NCBI GenBank assembly: GCA_900319835.1
Contig: ONPY01000088.1
Location: 1-9,433 of the forward strand
From: an uncultured Eubacteriales bacterium
Lineage (GTDB): Bacteria > Bacillota_A > Clostridia > Oscillospirales > Oscillospiraceae
DNA length: 9,433 bases
Direction of reading: 5' to 3'
Shown: piece by piece, positions 4,776-9,433 of the stretch
Layout: every line of letters begins with the position of its first letter
Numbering within the stretch: position 1 is the first letter of the stretch
Notes under the pieces: model-generated
The model's database searches: none
What the model was told of the DNA's origin: nothing
The model's input: the letters and a program-made list of their open reading frames with translations, nothing else
Position numbers and translations under genes: made by a program

Positions 4776-7022
4776 ATGTCCGCCATCGCAAAGATCGCGG
4801 TTTCCGCCGCCACATACTGGCTGGACAGGCCCTATGATTACAAGATCCCCCGGGAACTGGAAGCCAAGGCGCTTCCCGGCGTCAGGGTATACGTCCCTTT
4901 TTCCAACGGCAACCGCCGGACGGAAGGCGTGATCCTGGCTCTGGCCGAGGAGAGCAGCTATGACCGGCTCAAATCCATCCAGGCCGTTCTGGACGAGGAG
5001 CCGATCCTGACGCAGGAGCAGATCAAACTGGCGCTCTTTATGAGGGAGCGATTCTTCTGCACGGTATATGACGCCGTGCGTGCCATGTTGCCGGCGGGAC
5101 TCTGGTTTGACGAGGATGGCCGCCGAAAAGCCCGGGATAAAACCCAGGAGATGGCCCGCCTTGCCATCGGACCGGAGGAGGCCGCAGCTGCTGCCCAAGC
5201 CAAGCGTTTGAAGGCGCCCAGCCAGTCGCAGATCCTCGAGCAGCTTTGCGCGTTTGAAGCCATCCCCAGCCGGGATCTGCTGCTCCACACCGGGGCAGGC
5301 CGCCCCTCCTTAAAGGCGCTTGTCAATGCTGGAATGGTGGAGCTCTATGAGAAGGAGACCTACCGCAGACCGCAGATCCATATCGGTGAAACCGAGCCGC
5401 TGCCGGTGCTTTCTGCAAAGCAGCAGGAGGCTTTTGAAGGGATTCAAAGCCTTGCCGCTTCCGGCAACAGCGGCGCGGCGCTGCTTTTTGGGGTGACCGG
5501 AAGCGGGAAGACCAGCGTATACATCCACCTGATCGCCGAGCAGCTCAAGCGTGACAAGGCCGTCATCCTGCTGGTACCGGAGATCGCGCTGACGCCGCAG
5601 ATGATCGAGACCTTTTCCGCCCACTTCGGCAACGAAGTGGCGGTTCTCCATTCAAGCCTCTCCATCGGTGAGCGCTATGATGAGTGGAAGCGGGTACGCT
5701 GCGGCAAAGCCCGGATGGTGATCGGTACCAGAAGCGCTGTGTTTGCTCCCTGTCCGCATCTCGGCCTTATCATCATCGATGAAGAGCAGGAGGAGACCTA
5801 CAAGTCCGAAAACATCCCACGCTATAACGCGCGGGATGTGGCAAAATACCGCTGTGCTGGGGCAAACTGTCTGTTGCTGCTGGGCTCGGCCACGCCGGAC
5901 ATCGTCAGCATGTACGCCGCCCAGACCGGGCGATACCGTTATTTTACACTGCCCGAGCGCTTCAATGAACGGGAGCTGCCGGATGTACGCATTGTGGACA
6001 TGAAACGGGAGCTGCGCCGCGGCAACGGCGGAAGCATCAGTTCCTTCCTCCGTGACGAACTTGCCGAGAATATCAGCAGGGGAGAACAGAGTATCCTCTT
6101 CATCAACCGCCGGGGCGCAAACCGTCTTATCAGCTGCGGCGAGTGCGGATACACCTACCGCTGTCCGCGCTGCAGCGTGTCGCTGACCTACCACAGCGCA
6201 AATAACCGCCTGCTCTGTCACTATTGCGGGTATTCCAGGAGACCGGACGAGGCCTGTCCGGAATGCGGCGGTGCTCTTAAGCACATCGGGGCCGGCACCC
6301 AAATGGTGGAGAGCGAGCTCAAAGAGCTCTTTCCCGACGTGGAGGTTTTGCGGATGGACACCGATACGGTGACACCCGCCGGCTCGCATGAGAAGCTGCT
6401 GGACCGTTTTCGGCAGGAAAACATTCCCATTATGGTTGGCACCCAGATGGTGACCAAGGGGCTGAATTTTGAAAACGTGACGCTGGTCGGCGTTATTTCG
6501 GCCGATCAAAGTCTTTATGCGGGCGACTACCGGGCTGGGGAGAGGAGCTTTTCTCTGATCACCCAGGTAGTGGGCCGCAGCGGCCGCGGTAAGAAGCCTG
6601 GGCGCGCTGTGATTCAGACCTTTACGCCAGACAATGAGACCATCCTGCAGGCTGCCAAGCAGGACTACGAGGCGTTTTACCGCTCGGAGATCGAGCTGCG
6701 CAAGCTGCAGAACACGCCGCCCTTTTCACAGATGCTCTCCGTCACGGTTTCCGGCATGAATGAGGAGCATGTCTATCGGGCCTGCCGCGCTGTGCGGCAG
6801 AGACTGGACGGGCTGCTTTCGGCAGGCGGCAGCGCGACGATCCTCGGGCCGGCGCCCCTGGCGGTGGTAAAGGTCAACAACCGCTACCGCTATCGCGTGA
6901 TGATTTACGCCAGCAGCCATGCCGCCATCCGCGGCACAGTCGCCGGGGTGGTGATGGAGTGCTGCCAGGACAAGCGTTTTTCTGACGTGTCCGTCTATGC
7001 GGACAACGACCCAAACGACTGA
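4776..7022 (+). CDS. priA: Primosomal protein PriA, replication restart helicase
   Basis: PriA recognises stalled forks and D-loops, unwinds DNA 3' to 5' and starts primosome assembly for restart. The 748-residue protein has all expected parts: an N-terminal 3'-end-binding domain (about 1-105), a winged-helix region (about 145-195), helicase lobe 1 with Walker A GVTGSGKTS (239-247) and Walker B IIIDEEQ (332-338), SAT motif (371-373), a zinc module with four Cys pairs (454/457, 463/466, 481/484, 494/497), lobe 2 with GTQMVTKG (555-562) and motif VI QVVGRSGRG (597-605), and a C-terminal domain. Length is normal (E. coli 732). The box is DEEQ rather than the enterobacterial DEEH, a variant I recall from clostridial PriA. 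The start has an excellent AGGAGG (4764-4769) six bases upstream. The gene contains a GNRA-capped hairpin at 5617-5643. Confidence 0.98.
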   Translation: MSAIAKIAVSAATYWLDRPYDYKIPRELEAKALPGVRVYVPFSNGNRRTEGVILALAEESSYDRLKSIQAVLDEEPILTQEQIKLALFMRERFFCTVYDAVRAMLPAGLWFDEDGRRKARDKTQEMARLAIGPEEAAAAAQAKRLKAPSQSQILEQLCAFEAIPSRDLLLHTGAGRPSLKALVNAGMVELYEKETYRRPQIHIGETEPLPVLSAKQQEAFEGIQSLAASGNSGAALLFGVTGSGKTSVYIHLIAEQLKRDKAVILLVPEIALTPQMIETFSAHFGNEVAVLHSSLSIGERYDEWKRVRCGKARMVIGTRSAVFAPCPHLGLIIIDEEQEETYKSENIPRYNARDVAKYRCAGANCLLLLGSATPDIVSMYAAQTGRYRYFTLPERFNERELPDVRIVDMKRELRRGNGGSISSFLRDELAENISRGEQSILFINRRGANRLISCGECGYTYRCPRCSVSLTYHSANNRLLCHYCGYSRRPDEACPECGGALKHIGAGTQMVESELKELFPDVEVLRMDTDTVTPAGSHEKLLDRFRQENIPIMVGTQMVTKGLNFENVTLVGVISADQSLYAGDYRAGERSFSLITQVVGRSGRGKKPGRAVIQTFTPDNETILQAAKQDYEAFYRSEIELRKLQNTPPFSQMLSVTVSGMNEEHVYRACRAVRQRLDGLLSAGGSATILGPAPLAVVKVNNRYRYRVMIYASSHAAIRGTVAGVVMECCQDKRFSDVSVYADNDPND
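5617..5643 (+). repeat. GNRA-capped hairpin inside priA
   Basis: CCACTTCG (5621-5628) and CGAAGTGG (5633-5640) pair perfectly around the tetraloop GCAA (5629-5632), a GNRA loop. CCG (5617-5619) and CGG (5641-5643) extend the stem past one bulged C (5620), for eleven pairs in total. No T-run follows. It lies within codons for SAHFGNEVAV of the helicase domain. It could be an RNA fold in the operon transcript or a coincidence of GC-rich coding sequence. Confidence 0.55.
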
Positions 7023-7037
7023 GCAGAGTTTCCGGGA

Positions 7038-7061
7038 CGGATGGCAAGCCGCTGCCGTCTG
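7038..7061 (+). repeat. Hairpin A in the priA-def gap
   Basis: Bases 7038-7046 pair with 7053-7061 over nine positions (seven Watson-Crick, two G-U) around a six-base loop, AGCCGC. The structure begins 16 bases after the priA stop codon, in the widest gap of the operon. The bases after it (GTCCGTTTC) hold only a short T-run, so it is at best a weak terminator. It shares GTCTG (7057-7061) with hairpin B. Confidence 0.5.
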
Positions 7062-7074
7062 GTCCGTTTCAGAC
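7057..7074 (+). repeat. Hairpin B in the priA-def gap, overlapping hairpin A
   Basis: GTCTG (7057-7061) pairs with CAGAC (7070-7074); one further G-U pair inside is possible, leaving a loop of six to eight bases. Its left arm is the end of the right arm of hairpin A, so the two cannot form in full together. It is weaker than hairpin A and ends 20 bases before the def ribosome binding site. Confidence 0.4.
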
Positions 7075-7094
7075 AAAGAGCAAAGCGGCGGAAT

Positions 7095-7099
7095 GGAGA
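7095..7099 (+). promoter_or_regulatory. Ribosome binding site that fixes the def start
   Basis: GGAGA lies five bases before the ATG at 7105. The frame stays open upstream to ATG codons at 7093 and 6997, but the first has only a poorly spaced GGCGG and the second overlaps priA without a visible site. The deformylase-like sequence begins at MALRNVLT. Confidence 0.7.
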
Positions 7100-7104
7100 A
7101 GAAG

Positions 7105-7605
7105 ATGGCACTGAGAAATGTCCTGACCAAGGAAGAGCCCGGGCTGTATAAAAAGAGCCGCCCGGTGACAGACTTTAACCCCCGCCTGCACCAGCTGCTG
7201 GATGATATGGCGCAGACTCTGGCCGCAGAAAACGGCGTTGGTCTGGCGGCTCCGCAGGTGGGTGTCCTGCGCCGCGCGGTGATCGTGCTGGAGACCAACG
7301 TCCCCGAAGGGGAAGAGGATTATCTGATCGAGCTTATCAATCCGGAGATCCTTGAGACCTCTGGCGAACAGTACGGCCCTGAGGGCTGCTTGAGTGTTCC
7401 CGGCGAGTACGGGCTTGTGAAAAGACCCATGAACGTCAAGGTACGTGCCCAGGACCGCAACGGGGAATTTTTTGAAGTGGAAGGCACAGGCCTCACCGCC
7501 CGCTGCTTCTGCCACGAGATCGACCACCTGGACGGCGTGGTCTTTACCTCCAAGTGTGATCGGATGCTCACCGAGGAGGAACTGGAAAAGGGAGAATTTG
7601 CGTAA
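7105..7605 (+). CDS. def: Peptide deformylase
   Basis: Peptide deformylase removes the formyl group from the N-terminal methionine of nascent proteins at the ribosome, reversing the step started by Fmt. The 166-residue protein has all three active-site motifs: GVGLAAPQVG (about 44-53), EGCLSVPG (about 93-100, with the metal-binding Cys) and HEIDHLDG (about 135-142, with the two metal-binding His and the catalytic Glu). Length and motif order fit the short bacterial form. The C-terminus is acidic (TEEELEKGEFA). It follows priA after 82 bases, the largest gap in the operon, and precedes fmt by 14 bases. This is the standard def-fmt pairing. A longer N-terminus from the open frame upstream is not supported by a binding site. 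Confidence 0.97.
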   Translation: MALRNVLTKEEPGLYKKSRPVTDFNPRLHQLLDDMAQTLAAENGVGLAAPQVGVLRRAVIVLETNVPEGEEDYLIELINPEILETSGEQYGPEGCLSVPGEYGLVKRPMNVKVRAQDRNGEFFEVEGTGLTARCFCHEIDHLDGVVFTSKCDRMLTEEELEKGEFA

Positions 7606-7619
7606 AGGCGGAATAACGC

Positions 7620-8540
7620 ATGCGGGTTGTTTTTATGGGAACGCCGGATTTTGCATCGGCTTCCCTGAAAAAGCTAATTGAAGAGGAATTTGAGATCGTC
7701 GGCGTCTTTACCCAGCCGGACAAGCCCAAAGGCCGCGGTATGGAGATGAGCTTTTCCCCGGTGAAGGAGCTGGCGCTGCAGCACGGTCTGCCGGTGTATC
7801 AGCCTGAGAAGATGCGGGACGGGACGGCGCTTGCCATCCTGAGAGAACTCCGGCCCGATATTCTGGCTGTGGTGGCCTACGGGCGTATTCTGCCCGATGA
7901 GATGCTGGAGCTGCCGAGATACGGGGCGGTGAACGTCCACGGCTCGCTGCTGCCCAAGTACCGGGGTGCGGCGCCCATTCAGTGGGCGGTGCTCAACGGG
8001 GACAAGGTGACCGGCGTGAGCACCATGTATCTGGCCCATGACATGGACACCGGTGATGTGATCTATACAGAAGAGACCGAGATCGGCGAGTTTGAAACCT
8101 CAGGCGAGCTGTTTGATCGGCTGAAGGAGATGGGCGCCTCGCTGCTTGTGAGGACGCTGCGGGACATCGAAGCGGGCACAGCACCGAGAACCCCACAGAA
8201 CCACGCCGAGGCCAGCTATGTCAAAATGCTGGATAAATCCATTTGTCCCATCGACTGGAACAAGAGTCCACGTGAGATCGTCAAGCATATATACGGCCTG
8301 CAGCCCTGGCCGGTGGCCACCATGGAGCTGGGGGGCAAGAGCTATCGCGTGTTTGCCGCGGCCTATTCCGGACGTAAAAGCGGCAAGAGCCCCGGCAGCC
8401 TGATCGCCGCCGGAGAAGATGGACTGGAGTTTGTCTGCGGCAATGGCGAGACTCTGCTGATCACAGAGCTCCAGGCTCCCGGCAAGAAACGGATGCTGGC
8501 CTCGGACTTTCTCCGCGGCCATCGGGTGGCGCTCTCATGA
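7620..8540 (+). CDS. fmt: Methionyl-tRNA formyltransferase
   Basis: Fmt transfers a formyl group from 10-formyl-tetrahydrofolate to Met-tRNA(fMet), producing the initiator for bacterial translation. The 306-residue protein has the N-terminal formyltransferase fold starting MRVVFMGTPDFA, the tRNA-acceptor loop region PDKPKGRG (33-40), the catalytic set N105 and H107 in NVHGSLLPKYRGAAPIQW (105-122) with D143 in DTGD (143-146), and the C-terminal OB-like tRNA-binding domain from about 205 (ICPIDWNKSPREI, 208-220) to the end. Length is standard (E. coli 315). The start is supported by AGGCGG (7606-7611) eight bases before ATG. It overlaps rsmB by four bases (ATGA), a sign of coupled translation. 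Confidence 0.98.
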   Translation: MRVVFMGTPDFASASLKKLIEEEFEIVGVFTQPDKPKGRGMEMSFSPVKELALQHGLPVYQPEKMRDGTALAILRELRPDILAVVAYGRILPDEMLELPRYGAVNVHGSLLPKYRGAAPIQWAVLNGDKVTGVSTMYLAHDMDTGDVIYTEETEIGEFETSGELFDRLKEMGASLLVRTLRDIEAGTAPRTPQNHAEASYVKMLDKSICPIDWNKSPREIVKHIYGLQPWPVATMELGGKSYRVFAAAYSGRKSGKSPGSLIAAGEDGLEFVCGNGETLLITELQAPGKKRMLASDFLRGHRVALS

Positions 8541-9433
8541 GCGCACAGGCAAATGCCCGGCAGGTGGCAGTGGAGACTTTGATGCGCTGTCGCAGGGACG
8601 GCGCCTGGTCGGGGGCGTCGTTGGACGCCAATATCCGCCGGTTCAACCTGGACCGCAGGGATGCGGCCTTTGCCTCCCGCCTGGTGCTCAGTGTGCTGGA
8701 AAACACCGCTTACTGCGATTTTGTGATCGGCTGTTACAGCAAGGGAAAGCTGGAACCGCAGGTGCGGGATATTTTGCGACTTGGGACGGCACAGCTGCTG
8801 TTTCTGGACCGTGTTCCGGTCAGCGCGGCTGTGAACGAAACAGTCTCCCTCTGCCGTCAAAACGGACACCAGAGAGCTGCAGGACTGGTCAACGCGGTGC
8901 TGCGGAAAATAGCAGACAACCGCGCTGCACTTCCTGAAGTTCCGGGGAAGGGGACGGCGGCCTATCTTTCCGTGCGATACAGCCACCCGCTGTGGCTTGC
9001 ACAGGAACTGGTTCGTCGAAAAGGATATGACTTTACCGAGGCGTTCTTTTCCGCAAACAATGAGCCTGCGCCTTTGAACCTCCAGGTGAACACCCTGAAG
9101 GTTTCCGAGGCGGATTACACCAGGGCGCTGGCCAGAACAGAAATTCCCTGTACGGTTCCTGAGGAGCCGGCCGGATGCCTGCTGCTTGACGGCGGAGCAG
9201 CCCAGGAACTGCCGGGATTTGAAGACGGACTGTTTTATGTGCAGGACCGCGCGGCGCGGATGGCAGTGGAGTTTGCAGCGCCTGTACCCGGCATGCGCGT
9301 GCTGGACGCCTGCGCCTGTCCCGGGGGAAAATCTTTTGCAGCCGCCATACGGATGGGCAATCAAGGGCGCATTCTCTCCTGCGATATTCATGAGAAGAAG
9401 CTGGGACTTCTTAAGTCTGGAGCAGAGCGGCTC
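8537..9433 (+). CDS. rsmB: 16S rRNA m5C967 methyltransferase RsmB, 3' end beyond window
   Basis: RsmB (Sun/Fmu) methylates C967 of 16S rRNA using S-adenosylmethionine. The frame is open from the ATG at 8537 to the last base, giving 299 codons of a protein that usually has about 440 residues. Residues about 5-130 form the NusB-like RNA-binding domain, with AVNETVSLCR (98-107) and GLVNAVLRKI (116-125). The catalytic domain begins with PLNLQVNTLK (179-188) and YVQDRAARM (234-242) and reaches the SAM-binding motif LDACACPGGKS (256-266), where the more usual form is DACAAPGGKT. The acidic residue of the next motif is probably D283 (SCDIHEKKL). The two cysteines used in catalysis lie past the window edge and cannot be checked. 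The start overlaps the fmt stop as ATGA, with GGTGG (8525-8529) seven bases upstream. Confidence 0.95.
   Translation, partial: MSAQANARQVAVETLMRCRRDGAWSGASLDANIRRFNLDRRDAAFASRLVLSVLENTAYCDFVIGCYSKGKLEPQVRDILRLGTAQLLFLDRVPVSAAVNETVSLCRQNGHQRAAGLVNAVLRKIADNRAALPEVPGKGTAAYLSVRYSHPLWLAQELVRRKGYDFTEAFFSANNEPAPLNLQVNTLKVSEADYTRALARTEIPCTVPEEPAGCLLLDGGAAQELPGFEDGLFYVQDRAARMAVEFAAPVPGMRVLDACACPGGKSFAAAIRMGNQGRILSCDIHEKKLGLLKSGAERL

Noticed and set aside
6321..6332. 12-base perfect palindrome AAAGAGCTCTTT with a repeated GAGCTC in priA
   Set aside because: No loop for an RNA hairpin of note, and it encodes ordinary Glu-Leu-Lys codons; likely chance.
5652..6509. Antisense open frame opposite priA (285 codons)
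   Set aside because: It is opposite the helicase and zinc motifs of priA, whose conservation explains the openness; no independent evidence of coding.
6782..6800. 7-bp GC-rich hairpin CTGCCGC/GCGGCAG in priA
   Set aside because: GC-rich Arg/Cys/Ala codons yield such stems readily; no T-run and no positional reason to think it functional.
6997..7104. 36-residue N-terminal extension of peptide deformylase
   Set aside because: The frame is open, but the upstream ATG lacks a binding site, overlaps priA, and the extension is unlike deformylases. GGAGA points to the ATG at 7105.
8366..9391. Long antisense open frame opposite fmt/rsmB (about 340 codons)
   Set aside because: It mirrors the strongly conserved rsmB and fmt frames. 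Long antisense frames are common in GC-rich coding DNA, and no binding site or recognisable family is visible.

Overview
The window is a gene-dense, one-directional block: eleven genes, all on the + strand, with gaps of 3-82 bases or short overlaps. The gene content (c-di-AMP synthase with its YbbR partner, RemA, YicC of the YloC type, a short omega subunit, a PriA with eight zinc-binding cysteines) and the gene order point to a Gram-positive Firmicute. The GC-rich genes and clostridial-style protein sequences suggest Clostridia, probably a gut Oscillospiraceae/Ruminococcaceae-type lineage. That placement is inference, because no rRNA or other taxonomic marker is present.

Layout. Bases 1-213 are AT-rich and non-coding. 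They hold a good sigma-A-type promoter (TTGCCT, 17 bases, TATAAT) that probably drives the whole block. Then come cdaA (diadenylate cyclase), cdaR (its YbbR-domain regulator), a small Cys-cluster membrane protein of the RseC/SoxR-reducing family, yicC (endoribonuclease), remA (DUF370 DNA-binding regulator), gmk (guanylate kinase), rpoZ (RNA polymerase omega), priA (replication restart helicase), def (peptide deformylase), fmt (Met-tRNA formyltransferase) and the first 299 codons of rsmB (16S rRNA m5C967 methyltransferase), which is cut by the window edge.

How the genes relate. The left part makes and controls c-di-AMP at the membrane. The right part is the familiar Firmicutes housekeeping cluster yicC-remA-gmk-rpoZ-(coaBC)-priA-def-fmt-rsmB, covering RNA turnover, GMP phosphorylation, transcription, replication restart, and the paired formylation/deformylation of initiator methionine. 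Two usual neighbours are missing: glmM after cdaR, and coaBC between rpoZ and priA. The RseC-like gene joins the two modules.

No mobile element, CRISPR array, toxin system, defence system or foreign-looking island is visible, and I see no new multi-gene system. The most unusual signals are at nucleotide level: a 15-bp near-perfect inverted repeat inside the start of cdaA (262-299), a tandem repeat filling the promoter spacer, two overlapping mutually exclusive hairpins between priA and def, and a GNRA-capped hairpin inside priA. At protein level, RemA carries Ser where a DNA-contacting Arg is expected.
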